A stretch of 64,000 bases of DNA from Dermanyssus gallinae (GCA_003439945.1 QVRM01007085.1:246001-310000); one strand, 5' to 3'; counted from the first letter of the stretch, positions 35,583-47,767 are shown. The notes: generated by a model not told the origin, from the letters alone. Numbers and translations are program-made.

Positions 35583-36220
35583 AACGTATCGCCGTACCTA
35601 TTGCAAGATAACTTGATCACGAACGGTGCATAAAAGAGCGCCACCCAACCGCGAAATTGCTTCAATTTGAAGATAAGCTGACCTTAAACAGCGCACTGAA
35701 GTAATACCACAAGTATCCCGGTTATGTAGGTTAGGGGGTCACCAGGTTTTTAGTGGGTTTGAGAGTCCCACACTACCCAGACCAAAGGGTGTGCGTTATG
35801 CATTTTTGTTCCTGGCCCCTGTGAAAAAAAATGTTTAGCCTTATACAGCACAAGTAAATTCTATTTGCAACAATCGTTTGCGTCTTTAACTTATCTATAT
35901 TTATTATTATAGATGCTGAATTGCAGATACATTCTAGCAAAACATAAGCAATACGAAAGTCGGCTTTGAAAGCTTTTTTCAAACGCCTTGGCATGACGGA
36001 GAACCTCTGTGTTGTGTTAGCGACCAGAGGTACGTCATATATGAAGCACGTCGATAATTGCGCTAGAAACGCTTTAATAACACAGGAGCCGCGCTTGATG
36101 AAAATTGCCCCAACGACATCGTATCCTATCAAGTTGACCTGGGCAAGGCCCACGCGAGCTAAATTTAGCTTTCAAGATTTTGATAATTAGTTTTAATCAA
36201 ATTAAAAAAAGTGTATATAT
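35583..36220. other. No recognised gene
   Basis: A 126-codon minus-strand open frame (35773-36153) has no motif I know and is not conserved elsewhere in the window. Confidence 0.35.
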
Positions 36221-36223
36221 ATA

Positions 36224-36612
36224 GCGTGCGGAGAAAGCACTTCATAAGTGCTTTTTCTGCACGCCCCTAAGGTAAGTGCTGCCGAAGCGCTCTGTGGTAC
36301 TCCCAACACGTGCTTAACATATCAGGCTTTTAGCCTGATATGAACCTTAATAATAGTAATGACAAGCGTATTTGTCAACGTTACAGCAGTTGCCTTGAGG
36401 ACATATACATATATCAAAAGTACCCGTGCCAAATGGCACGGTAGAGTGCGGCAAAACTTTATTGCCGTTTACCCTCATCCTTGTCATTTCAAAAGCGGGC
36501 CCGTCTGTATAGTTCGTTGACATAGAGCTCTTGTTTTCATCTTGCAGATGCGATTTGTGTAAACCCATCATCATCTAGTCAGAAACCTCATTTCTGTCAA
36601 CAGGTTTTTGAC
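36224..36612. repeat. Cluster of four stem-loops
   Basis: Four inverted repeats in 390 bp. (1) 36224-36264, 19-bp arms with two or three mismatches and a 3-nt loop. (2) 36318-36342, perfect 11-bp arms CATATCAGGCT and loop TTT. (3) 36424-36441, perfect 8-bp arms CCGTGCCA and loop AA. (4) 36578-36612, 11-bp arms with one mismatch. There is no coding frame across them. Origin unknown. Confidence 0.8.
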
Positions 36613-37012
36613 TCAAGTTTTTTTTTTGGCGCAAACCTAAAGTATTAGTGTAGACGAAGTAGCAGCAAATTTGCACTAAAAAGTGTCCCAGCAAGTTAAA
36701 TTCTGCAAGTTGCTGTAACGCGGATTTGTCACATTGTTCGGAGAGTCAATCTACACGAGGAAAAACGTCACGTTTTGAGAGTTCCTCAAACATAGAGGCC
36801 TCAGGACACGTGTCTTGTGCGTCGATATCTAGCCAACTGGGGCCCTCAGACAGAAGCGCATTATGTGCGTTTAGAAATACCAAAAAAGCAATATTCGCAT
36901 TATGTGCATTTAGAAATAACAAAATTGTAAATTATTATCTTTTCATTTATTGACCAAAAAGGTATATTACATGTCATTTGATTTAAAAACAATGGTTAAA
37001 AACAATGGTTAA

Positions 37013-37330
37013 TTAGTCACTTTCCCTTGCCAACCGTCGTAGGCTATCGAAGCTCTGGCACCCCTCGAAATGATATCGGGGGCAATGCTGAAGGCAATGT
37101 CTACATATACAGGTTGCTTGCGGCTCATGAAAGTCTCTTCGCGAACAAAGCTGGTGATGGAGGCCATGAACAGCGTATCGAGTGACGACATGTCGGAGGT
37201 CCTGCAGGGGTTCCTTCCAAGCAGAGGATGTCATGGCTCGAGTTCGGTAGAAATCCGTAAGGATGTCGCGCATCTTCTCTGCGAAGGTAGTCCTGAACGA
37301 ACAAAATTGTAAAGGCGAATGTATACGTTG
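37013..37330 (-). pseudogene. 3' fragment of knuckle-family non-LTR element (copy 5)
   Basis: The minus strand reads FAEKMRDILTDFYRTRAM, WKEPLQDLRHVVTRYAVHGL, HHQLCSRRDFHEPQA and TCICRHCLQHCPRYHFEGC. This closely parallels 63149-63568 (EQKMREVPEAFYKTPAM, RYSVHEFHHKLCHRSGFHNP, CCCKFCGLVCTKYHHETC). Only the C-terminus is present. Confidence 0.82.
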
Positions 37331-38356
37331 AGGGCTACTATCAAATTCAAGCGTAACGTACTAGACGTAGGTTACGTGTAAATGTAGGCAGTGTTTCCTG
37401 AATGCCAAAAAAGTTATTAACTACGGTAGTCTTGAGTGTGCCTGACGTGCACAGGGCTGTTCCGGCCGTACAGAGGCTACTACTTAATTCAGCACTAGCT
37501 ATTATTCCCTATTCGTCAGTCTTCTTTCCCACGTAATCGAGTGTTTATGTGCCTTCCCCGATATAACATCGTATCAGTAGCAGTAAAGGTGCTCGGATAA
37601 AATAAATTTTACTTAGCCTCAAGTTCAAACTATTTAAACGATTCAGAACAGAACTTTCCAGTGAGCGTTGGGCATGTTGCTAAGTATTAACCCGAAGGTG
37701 ATCTTTCAATTGCACCTTAGATTAGAATTTGTTCACAATTTTTTTTTTAGATTTGTTACCAGTAGTCTGCTCGTCTTACAACATGCCACCGAAGCTGCAA
37801 CAACAAAAAACGAATGGGAAATCACATCGAAATGAAAATATTGCTACCCCCAACGATGGATGTCCCTAAACTAGACTTGCGTCAAAAATGTAAGTCAAAG
37901 CAGCCAAATTAGAGGCGCCTTCTAAGAGAGAAAGAGTCTATAAACAGAACGCCGAGCGGCTCCCCATATCGCGGCACTAGGCAGCAGTCTCGTGGCCGTA
38001 CGCCAGTCGTAATTGTTTAGAGCCGATCGCGCCATATCTGCTTTGAAGTATTCTGGGCTTGAATGTCTAATCCGATTGAGCTTTCACAAACCGCGGTGTA
38101 TCTCAAAGACTCTTATGGTTGTCGCTTTCCTGTCCGGTGTCTTGGCCTTAACGAGAACAGGTACGATTACAATAAAAATAGTAATATCAATGTGTTTTCG
38201 ACTGCCAGCTCTATGTAGTTGTGTGTGTACACATTCACATCGGGCTCTCGCATAAAAAACTGCTGCTTTTTCGTGGAAATACTGCGCTGCGACCAGTGTG
38301 GAGTTTCTCCCAGGATAGAATGAGCACTCTTAGAGTGTAAAAAGTAAAAAGATTGT

Positions 38357-38791
38357 TTGATACCCGTTCTGACAATACTGGTTATTATGATTATTGACCA
38401 CAGTCATCCCGTTCGTTTATCATCTCCACCGTTGTGCCACAAAACCGGCCGACGACCAGGACAGGAAAGCAACAACAAATGCAATATCAAGTGTCACAAA
38501 TTGAAGAGGCGATCAACCGAAACAGCGGCTGCTAGAGAACGCCAGCCCCGAAAAGCCAGGCTAGCCGAGATTGTGCAGAGGACAACGGCCAACGACCAGA
38601 CATGTGGAAACTGTGAGAATGACGCTAAGCCGTGTGAAACAGGTGACGGCATCTCTCACGGTGCCGGTGAGAACGAAAGGTGCGATAGCATCCCAAGATC
38701 TTGGCAAGAGAAAGCGGCGAAAGTTGCCGCAAAGGACGTAGCCAAGGAAATTGCCGACGGCTACTCAAAACATACGAAATATTATCTTTAA
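38357..38791 (+). CDS. Possible ORF1 (gag-like) protein of copy 6
   Basis: A 144-codon frame, basic and Cys-containing: KCNIKCHKLKRR..., CGNCENDAKPCETGDG, then a Lys/Ala-rich helix-like end (KAAKVAAKDVAKEIADGY). Non-LTR elements often place a basic nucleic-acid-binding ORF1 before the RT, and this lies within the inserted segment. I recognise no standard CCHC knuckle, and it could be a chance frame. Confidence 0.35.
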   Translation: MIPVLTILVIMIIDHSHPVRLSSPPLCHKTGRRPGQESNNKCNIKCHKLKRRSTETAAARERQPRKARLAEIVQRTTANDQTCGNCENDAKPCETGDGISHGAGENERCDSIPRSWQEKAAKVAAKDVAKEIADGYSKHTKYYL

Positions 38792-39499
38792 GGCAGCTCT
38801 GCCGGAACTAATTTTCCGCTGCCCAGATAACCCCGAAGCACTAGGACCCCTAATACTATTCAGATAACTGTAGAGCTCAGTGAGAGTTTTTTTTTCTGGG
38901 AGCTGATGCGCGAGTAACAACGTAAGGGAAATTGACAGTTTGGCTCAAAGACCCAGATCAGAGGGTAACAGCAAAAAGCTGCATAAAATAAGGATTATTC
39001 GATACTACGCAGATACATCAGCATTCTGGGGCCAAATCAATAGAGTTAACCTCCAAAATAGGCATTTAAGATTGCCTTTAAGATCAAGGCGTCGACAAAA
39101 CGAGAAAAATATAATATTGCCGCCAAAGATGATAAAAGAAAAGCAACAAAAGCATTAGACCATTCAGACAGAACGCAGCTCCGGCTTTGACACATTCATT
39201 ATCGCGGAAATAAGCATAGTTAGCAAGCTCTTTAAAGTTGCACTGTACGCAGTGTCCCTGATGCAATGCTTGCGATGACACACGTGCAAACGTAGGGTCT
39301 TCTAGAGTGCTAAAGACAAGGGTGCCCTACCTGTAGGAAGTGTGGCTATCCTGACGCTCGGTCATTTTTTAAGGCTCTTATGTTAATTTTGGAGGTGCTC
39401 ACGCACCTAACGACAACAATTGTTTTGGTTTAGAAAGATATACAAAGAAGAGGGATAAGTAAAGATGAGCGAAAAAATTACCGGACGCCGGTAGATACC

Positions 39500-39700
39500 A
39501 TCTTATTTACTTAGACGTTTGAACTCCCCGTTTTTTTTCCGATCATGGTTCATTACAATCCACTTCGGCATTCACCTTACCTAAATTAGAAACCATGAAA
39601 ACCAACTTAAAGGGTGGCCGGTCCAACTCGTGAAACCACAACCTCCTGAGTGCCAGGCAATGGCTTTGCCAATGAGCCGTCTTGCGCGGTATGACTTATG
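39500..39700 (-). repeat. Possible SINE of a third type
   Basis: The minus strand shows ATTGGCAAAGCCATTGCCTG (A-box-like), then CTCAGGAGGTTGTGGTTTCA and CCGGCCACCC. It resembles a tRNA-derived head with a damaged B box and an A-rich far end (GGAAAAAAAACGGGG near 39535). Single copy in the window. Confidence 0.35.
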
Positions 39701-39793
39701 ATGATTCCTCTACACTAATGATGATGTAGAACTATGGAACTTAACCAATGTCTCCTTGTTAGCATATACTCTGGACTTCCTGTAATAAGGCCG

Positions 39794-41602
39794 TTCGCAA
39801 GTATGGTAAAGAAAATGACACAAAAGGCATACAAGGAAGAGAAACAAAAATACTGGGAAAGTCAGGAGTGGGCGCTGTTGCAAGAAGCAGAGAAACAACC
39901 GCACAAGTGGCTAAAACAAAAAATAAAACGGCAGTGCCCAGTGGAGCCTGGGCGATTAATTGAGCACTTTGCTAGTGTGCTGCAGGGAGCCGATACTACC
40001 CCAAAGGAAATAACATTATTCAACGGGCCTTGGGACGAGGAAACAGAACTTGCACCGGAATGGGTAATTCGACCAGTCACAATCGAAGACGTTGTCAGGG
40101 CAATTGAAAGGACGCCTAGAGGCAAAGCTGCCGGGAACGATATGATACGAAACGAGCATTTAAAGCAAACGCTGGCACTCGCACCATGCTGGAAAGCTTT
40201 ATTTGACGAGTGCCTAAAATCCGGGGAAGTACCAAAAGCGTGGAAGGAGGATACCTTGATTGTCATACCAAAAGGAGAAGGCATAGAAACTGAGCCGGAA
40301 TCTTGGAGGGGCATAACACTTAAGAGTTGCCCCTATAACATTTTCTCGGAAATAATATCAGATAGACTAGAGCATTACCTCGAAACCAGAAACGCAGTAC
40401 CAGAAGAACAACATGGGTTCAGAAGGTCGAAGTCGATCCATACGGCCCTGGGCCAGTTGCTGGCAGAAATTTGGGAAACTCTATCAGAACCTAGAAGACC
40501 GTTATACGCAATATTTATAGATCTTAAAGCTGCCTTTGACTTAGCGCCACGAAGTAGGATTATAGAAAAGTTAGCCTTGGAGGGAGTTCCGTATCGCTTA
40601 CTAAAACTTTTAAGTACCATTCTTGGGGAGACTACAGTATACATCGACAACGGTATAGGGATTGTGAGAAGAGTAAAGCAAACTACAGGCGTGGCCCAAG
40701 GAGACGGACTTAGCCCGTTGCTTTTTTCGGTACTACTTGGAGGGCTACCTAACCGGGTGAGGCAGGGGTGGACCCGAGAGTGGGCAAATACATTAATGTA
40801 TGCAGATGACATAGCGATCTATGGCAGGAGTTTATTTAGGGTTAAGCAGGGACTAGAACGGCTATATGGAGTATATGGACGAGATGGGACTTAGTATTAA
40901 CTGGCAAAAGACAGTAGCAGTAAAATTTCGAAGAGGAGGTCGATTGGCAAAGGACGATGTTCTTCGAGCCAGGGGTAATACAGTAAATTTTGTAAATAAA
41001 TGTACCTATTTAGGGGTCACTTTAACGTCAAATGGTAGCAGTTTTCCAAAACATATTGAAAGCAGAGTAGGAAAAGCCATTAGAGCGGTAGCAGCAATTA
41101 AAAACCCGCAAATGTTGTCAATACATACCGCGTCCGCCCCTTTCACGATTAAAATAGAACCAATAGCAACATTTAGTGTATCACTTATATGGGAGAAATT
41201 AGGAGAGACAAATCTACAGTTACTAGATAGAGTTCGATTTTTCTTCATGAAGCGGGTTTTGGGGTTAGCTAACTCTTGTAGGAGTAGAATAGTTCATATA
41301 TTAGAAGGGGGGGCTCTAATGACACAGGAATTACAAGTAAAATGGGGTTTACCTAAGACGACGGCCTTCGCGGTCTACACTATGAAGTGGGGGGAAAAAT
41401 TAAAGGATATAGACACAGGAATATACACGACAGGCATCTCACTACGGCATTTGCAGCCCACGGGTTCCATCACGTGTTATGCAGCACACAAGAATTCCAC
41501 AATCCTCAGGAGTGTTGTAGGTGCGCGAGATGCTTAGGCCATTGTGATAGATACCACGCCGCAGCATGTCCAGCAACGCAATCAATAGCTGAACTCGCAT
41601 GA
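39794..41602 (+). pseudogene. Reverse transcriptase with C-terminal zinc knuckle, two frameshifts
   Basis: RNA-directed DNA polymerase of copy 6. The 386-codon frame to 40894 holds RGKAAGNDMI, WRGITLKSCPYNIFSEII, motif A FIDLKAAFD (about 40513-40540), motif B TGVAQGDGLSPLLFSV and the catalytic YADD (40799-40810). A one-base shift near 40865 moves the thumb (MGLSINWQKTVAVKF, YLGVTLTSNGSSF, VSLIWEKLG, KRVLGLANS) to another frame ending at 41537. A second shift near 41400 gives GFHHVLCSTQEFHNPQECCR then CARCLGHCDRYHAAAC, ending at 41602. All catalytic aspartates remain, so it is only lightly broken. Confidence 0.85.
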
Positions 41603-42005
41603 TGAGGGAAGATCCGGGGACGCAGAAAAACCACTGATTTAGACTGATGTACTTATTTAAAATTTACCCAACCTGGGTGCTAATAGACCATAATATACTC
41701 TGGACAACATCCGTCGGTTGCGGCTAGCCATCTATCCGACATAGTTGTAAAAATGTTCAGGCTCCTTGGAATTTGATTTGATGTACGAGGTTTACGTCTA
41801 AGCTAACTTACACTTTAATATATATATATGGTTCTCCAGAAATTTTTAGAAAAGTGATATAGAGAAATGTAGAGCGCGGTAAATATTTGTTGAACATTGT
41901 TTTCTATGGACAAACTAAACATATCTTCGTGTTCGTGAAAATCCTGCTTCCTCTGAGGGACATACGACTTATAATATTAGTCGTGATAATATTATTGATA
42001 TAAAT

Positions 42006-42017
<12 letters not shown>

Positions 42018-42056
<39 letters not shown>
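42018..42056. repeat. (CA)n(TA)n microsatellite
   Basis: CA then TA repeats. Similar short TA runs occur at 42158-42176 and 42320-42356 (TA then TG). Confidence 0.9.
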
Positions 42057-42060
<4 letters not shown>

Positions 42061-42220
42061 TGAAACCTAATACCAGCAAACTTTGTACACCTGCAACCCG
42101 AATTCCCGAGTATAAGTTAATTCAGGCTTTACCGCTGCGCGGCCCCTTCGTCGGTTTATATATATATATATATATAACTTCGCTATGCTACCAATTTGGA
42201 GTGGACAATTGTCTCCGCGC

Positions 42221-42266
42221 GAGAAGACGTTCATATAAAAACGTGTTTTTATATGAACGTCTTCTC
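42221..42266. repeat. Perfect 46-bp palindrome
   Basis: 22-bp perfect arms (42221-42242 and 42245-42266) with a 2-nt GT centre. The arm starts GAGAAGACGTTCATATAAAA. Flanking CCGCGC and CGGGCGG extend it imperfectly. No counterpart was seen in unit 1. Confidence 0.95.
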
Positions 42267-42319
42267 CGGGCGGCAAATTTATTTAATTTCAGTAATTTAT
42301 CACTGAGCTTAAAATACAT

Positions 42320-42357
<38 letters not shown>

Positions 42358-42799
42358 GAGTTTGCATACTAGAATGTCCCGTTCACTGTACGTATGGGTT
42401 TAGTTAAGTTGCGCTTTAGTAGAGATAAACAAGACGGTGCTGGAGGGAGAGAGCGATCGACAGCGAGAAAGAAAGAAATACGTAGAGGCAGCGGGGAGAG
42501 ACTCCGAATGTGGGAGAGTAAAAGAGTGAATCGTTGTACGTCTCCGCGTAGTACTATGGACGACATTGTTACCACTGATTGCTAATCGTTTGAACGCCCC
42601 GGATTCATGCCAACCCAGAAAAGTCTACTAAGATAACGTATTAACAGTAACAAATGCCGGTCACCCCTCCTATCGATATGAACTATCTGCCCTGGTACCG
42701 TCTTCCGGCTCGTTCGCTCGCCCGCCAGAGCCCGTTTATTTTGTTGAAGTATTGCTGACCGTAATCAAACGGAGTTCATCAATTCGCGCTTTTTCTGTC

Positions 42800-44265
42800 G
42801 AGTCGTCACGGGCACGTTGTTCATGAACGATGATACTCAGTTACACACGTTCGTTAAACGCTGACTAGCGAAGTGCGTTGGTTTGGTGTCGTGGTTTAGT
42901 AGTTGTTACTTCACTACAGCCAGCCGCCTGTAACAAAATAAATAACTTTAGTAGGCGTAGTCATAGCAACAGTATTCTTCGCGATCCACAATGTTTGCTA
43001 ATCAATTCCAGTTTAACTCTTGGGATCAATCACTTACCCAGTTTTTTTCTTGGGATTCTGACGGACCACACTCACATACAAATACGCATACACGCCGCCA
43101 ACGTTACTCATTACTGACACTTACATGAAGAACTGACGTCTTGGGTCTCAGTTGTTCGTGCATTACGTTCTCAATATTCGAAGGCTTCAACCTCAGATAG
43201 ATGAGCTGTTTGAGGTTTCAACTTCTATCAAATGAGATGAGTATAATACAACCGGGGTAAAATGTCACATTTTCTGTCACACGTACTCAGTGTGACAGAA
43301 AATGTGTTTGTCGATGTCCGCCAGAAGCCCGGTTCAGCCTAGTCATGCTTATGCGAGACAGAGTTAAGGTGGGGATCTTTATGCTAATCTCCACTAAACT
43401 GTGATTGCGAGAATAAGCAAAATAGGCTAAAGAAAAGCTGAGTTTTGCATTGATGCCTCTCCGTTAATGAGCGCATGATGTTCCCTCCGAAAACTCTCAA
43501 TTAGATGAAACAACAGAAGCATTTCGTGCTATTCGAAGGCCTATGCTAATATGAAAGAAAAACTTATAAAAATGATTTTATTAAAATGCTTGTCCGGTCT
43601 CCACCAACAAGTCAAATTTAAATTATGTAAATTTGGTTGCAAACACATGCGCGTACGTACGCAGCATACAAAACAAAGTAATCAATAACCTTTATTCAGA
43701 ATGGTTGACCTTTATTTGAGGCCTTCCTTAAGGCAACCTTTAAGTGAAATTGTTGGCCTACGCAAGAAAACCTCGTTGGCATTTGTGCTATATGCGTCGT
43801 CTCGGAACGATACATAAGATGACACACAATCACGCAACATAAGGCCGAAATCATAAGCCATTTCCACTACACTATCTGGCCGACAACTAAAGACAGTAAA
43901 AATAAGATGGAAAGCACAGCTCAATATTCTGATGAGCGTCTGCACGCAAAAAACTAATTATTGTCAATCTGTAATACGTCTCGTGAGGGTGTTCTATTTG
44001 CAAGGTACCCGGCCGTCCTTCGGACTCTAATTTCGGAGTTTTGTGTGAACCGAGGCGCCTGGGCATAACGGGCATTTGCTCTCGGGGGACTGACTGCATC
44101 CAGCGGGGCATTTTTTTGGTAATGCATTGTGACCTACGCAAGACGCCTCTCAGTTTCTACTCAAATTGCATGTAGTAGACACATTTGAACGAAAAGTCTC
44201 TAGACAATCTGTCGCTCTGTCGATTTGTCTGTGGAACATGCCGTTACCACCACTAGTCCTCCAGT
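42800..44265. other. Unit 2-specific stretch without a recognisable gene
   Basis: Unit 1 has only about 100 bp at the matching position (18300-18400). Contains the hairpin at 43266-43306. No coding motif. Confidence 0.4.
43266..43306. repeat. Perfect hairpin, 17-bp arms
   Basis: Arm CACATTTTCTGTCACAC (43266-43282), 7-nt loop GTACTCA, and the exact reverse complement at 43290-43306. Confidence 0.95.
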
Positions 44266-44732
44266 GTAGGTATCTTCATAGCGAAATTATGCGGCAACTT
44301 GATCTGTTTACTTGTGCGAGCTGACAAGGACGGTACTGACACTGGGATAACCAGCGGTACGAAAAAGTTAATGTTCCTTCTTCTTTTTTCATCTCATTTT
44401 GTTTTTTATTCGTTTCAATTGTCCACCTTGCTTGTTTCGTGTTTACTCGTACACGCACACACGTTCTCAGAAGTGAGTCTGTCGCCGACACTAAGCCCGT
44501 ACGAGCCCCATGAAACCTAACTACGCCGATCCGCTAAGCAGCAAGAAGGTAGAAGCTGGAAAGCAGTCAAAAGAGAGTCAGAGAGAGAGAAGCTCTTTTG
44601 TGGTGCAGGCTATGTGTGTCGCGCGTCTGCCAACGAGAAGCACATGAAAAAGCGAGAGAATCCAATATTAAAAAAAAAGACAACAGAAGAAATCAAAGAT
44701 CGATTTGTGGCACGAGGGAATGATAACTAATT

Positions 44733-44764
<32 letters not shown>

Positions 44765-45074
44765 AGAAGCATCGACAACAAGAATTGCAACAACAACGAC
44801 AGCAATTGACCGGCTACCAATTCTAGCGTTTATCGAACCATCATGTCGCGTATCGATCGATCCGGCACTGGTTGTCGTTGCAGCCCTGTCCACACGAGAC
44901 GATCGCCGTTCCAGGCGGTCAAACGCGGTCGGTCAACTGTCGTCAGAAATCTAACTGTCAAAACGGGCTAGCTGATTGGCTGGCTGCCATGTTAGATACT
45001 GCCGCAGCGGGTGCTGCTGGTCATGCTGCTACTGTTCTCGTCGTCGTCGACGTCGGCGCTGTTAGTGGACCATA

Positions 45075-45152
45075 AATTTAAGAGCAGCAACAACAAAGCA
45101 AACAACAACAGCAACAACAACAAAACAAACAACAACAACAACAACAAAACAA

Positions 45153-45226
<74 letters not shown>

Positions 45227-45287
45227 GCAGCAGCAGCAACAACAACAAAATAAACAACAACAGCAGCAGCAGCAGCAATAACAAAAC

Positions 45288-45319
<32 letters not shown>

Positions 45320-45321
45320 GC

Positions 45322-45355
<34 letters not shown>

Positions 45356-45665
45356 GCAGCAGCAGCAGCAACAACAACAACAACAAAATAAATAACAACA
45401 GCAGCAGCAACAACAACCAAACAAACAACAACAACAAAATAAACAACAACAGCAGCAGCAACAACAACAAAACAAACAACAACAGCAACAACAACAACAA
45501 CAAAATAAACAAGAACAGCAGCAGCAGCAACAACAACAAAATAAACAAGAACAGCAGCAGCAACAACAAAACAAAAAACAACAACAACAACAACAATAAC
45601 CACAGCAACAACAACAAAACAAACAACAGCAACAACAACAGCAACAACAACAAAACCAATAGCGA
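45075..45665. repeat. Long (CAA)n / (CAG) microsatellite
   Basis: Nearly 600 bp of CAA triplets with CAG and AAACAA interruptions. The paralogous site in unit 1 (about 19250-19275) has only a handful of triplets. Flanks match on both sides (GCCGTTCCAGGCG before; CAAACCAAGGTACGTTCTCA-type sequence after). The long homopolymer-like frames (Leu, Cys, Val, Thr) are by-products. Confidence 0.95.
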
Positions 45666-46429
45666 GAACAACAACAATAACGACCGCACAACCGCAACGA
45701 TCGATTTCGTGATTATTTTACTAACAAATGGCTCGTGGCTATTGTATAAATAGACACTGACTGTGGTGGTGGCGCAGTGGCGCACTTTGTTGATGCGTTG
45801 AGACGTATCATCAGACCTTATATAGGCGCGACGCTGGTGAAAGTGTTAGGAAGTGGTCGAATGGTGGTTTTTCTGGTTGGCATCTTGTCGATGATGATCG
45901 ATGGTCGATGCTGGCCGCGTCGTTGATTCTCTACCATAGGCTGTTGGCCGCTTGACCGGTCACCGTCAATCGTCATATCGATCACGGATCGACTAGCTAT
46001 TCCAGCAGTTGAAGTCGTTGGCTCCTCAAACCAAGGTACGTTCTCAATCGCAATCGTTTCTGCGGTAGCTTTTTCCAAGTTTCCAAATGACACCACGCCA
46101 GTCTGGATGCCACCGAGACTGTTGTTTTTCGATAGCTTCTTCCAGTTTACTTTCGTACTTACTTTCATTCTCTCCTGTAGATTCTTGTGCTATTTGTGAC
46201 GGATGTTTCTCCATTTCATTTTCACTCCGAGGCCACATCTCTAGACTATCTTAAAACTTCAACAATTAGCTACGATTAGCTCACGTATCCTATTTCCATT
46301 ACAAATATAGTCTTCAACTACTTGTTCGTTGAAATAAAGGTGGGTTTAAATAATAAATACGACAACTGACACTGCGGGTATAATTGAAGTCTTTATTCAG
46401 AAGCAATCACCAGAGGCCTGAGAACAACT

Positions 46430-46790
46430 GCTCCACCCCCTCTCCCCCTGTTTCTCTAGCCGACGGATTTTTTTTCATAAAATTCCTATGGCTGTCACAA
46501 GAGCCAGTTATTTACTGTGTTCTTTAATTCGTCGTCCGAGTTAAAGCGTGTTTGAAATTTTTAGAAGGAGGTGACGACGCATGATTTTATTGCATGCTGT
46601 CCCGCTTCGAAGTAGCACCAACTTTTGTCACCGGTACCTATCCGCTCCAAAAAAGCGAAATTTTCTTGACAATGGAACAGTGCTAACCCCATACGCAGTT
46701 CTTTTTCTGGTTTGCTGAGCTCCTTCGGAACCCACTCCGTGGATACGCCTAACCTGCCGTGCACAAGTGTCTATACTGTTTAAACGTTAG
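46430..46790 (-). pseudogene. Old mariner-type transposase relic with central deletion
   Basis: The minus strand reads RLGVSTEWVPKELSKPEKEL, then FLERIGTGDKSWCYFEA (first catalytic Asp region). Soon after, in another frame, it reads RFNSDDELKNTVNNWL and, further shifted, KKIRRLEKQ, which resembles the mariner C-terminus. The segment carrying the other catalytic residues is missing. It is a different mariner lineage from the two complete copies. Confidence 0.65.
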
Positions 46791-47767
46791 TCCTCACGAT
46801 CACTGCCAACATTCGCTCCTTAATCGTCGATTTTTGCAATAGGACCGCTTTAATGTTCCTACACGCACTGTCGTGTCAATTGGGCAGGACACACATCTGC
46901 CTGCTTCTCCCCTCTGCCGAGCGCAGGCTCCCGCGCATGCGTACAGCCACACCGGACGTTTTAAAGCCCTAATGTCTCACTATGTATTCCCAAAGCGGCA
47001 TATTAGAATTTCAACCGGTTTGGTTGTTACGACGTTTCGTACCTTTTCATTTGAACCCACCTCATACATGCAACATTTAAAGTTCATGCCTGGCAACCGC
47101 TGGTAGGGCTGTGCAACAATAGGCTGGAACCGAATGTCCACAACTCTTAACCAAAACCAAAGAAAAAAATGAGGATGCTGTTTATGAAGCTTATGGCATT
47201 TTTCTTAGATAACCAAGACCTGCTTTAGTGTAATGCTAGTTTATGTATTTTTAGTGCATTTAATGTTATCTCAGATTCACGTTGGCTAGAGTGGTTTCGT
47301 TTTCGAACACAGCGGTCGGGTTTGGTGGAGCTCTCGGAAAAGATTGCAAAATCTTTGTACAGAGCAGTTGTCAGCCCGGTTTCTGCTGTCAGTCAACCGA
47401 AAAATGGTCTAGAGCACCCCTGTGCATCTGCCACTTGTGCCCCAGTTATTAATTTGTGACTCACTTGCGAGACATTCCATATGTCAGTTGTTCGGCTAGG
47501 AAAATCAGCTGTGCGGTGCAAGTAGTGCCGGTGCTGTTACAGTGAGACGGCCGGCGTAGTGTACGACTGTTATCGTGCCAGCAATCGTCATCAGTCCGGC
47601 TAACTGTCGCTGTGTCACCGTGAAGTGTCATCATCGTCATCGTCGTCGTCGCTCTCGTCGCTTTCATTGTTTATACCGATATGCGCAAGAGCGCCTAGTT
47701 ATTATTATTATTATTTTTATTTTTTCTTGGTTGCCGATAGTATCGGCACAGGCGTATTTAAGCAAGC

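Larger units (their letters stand above)
38170..41690 (+). mobile_element. Knuckle-family non-LTR retrotransposon (copy 6), longest copy
   Basis: Limits come from comparison with unit 1, where the flanking blocks (ending 16735 and starting 16785) are nearly adjacent. It holds a gag-like frame, a possible nested SINE, and an RT with C-terminal knuckle. No endonuclease is readable. No target-site duplication was found. Confidence 0.65.

Noticed and set aside
35773..36153. 126-codon minus-strand open frame
   Set aside because: No motif, no paralogue in the window and a composition expected of AT-rich random sequence. Could be revived by a database match.
44992..45785. Long minus-strand frames of poly-Leu, poly-Val and poly-Cys
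   Set aside because: They are the three readings of the (CAA)n array and not proteins.
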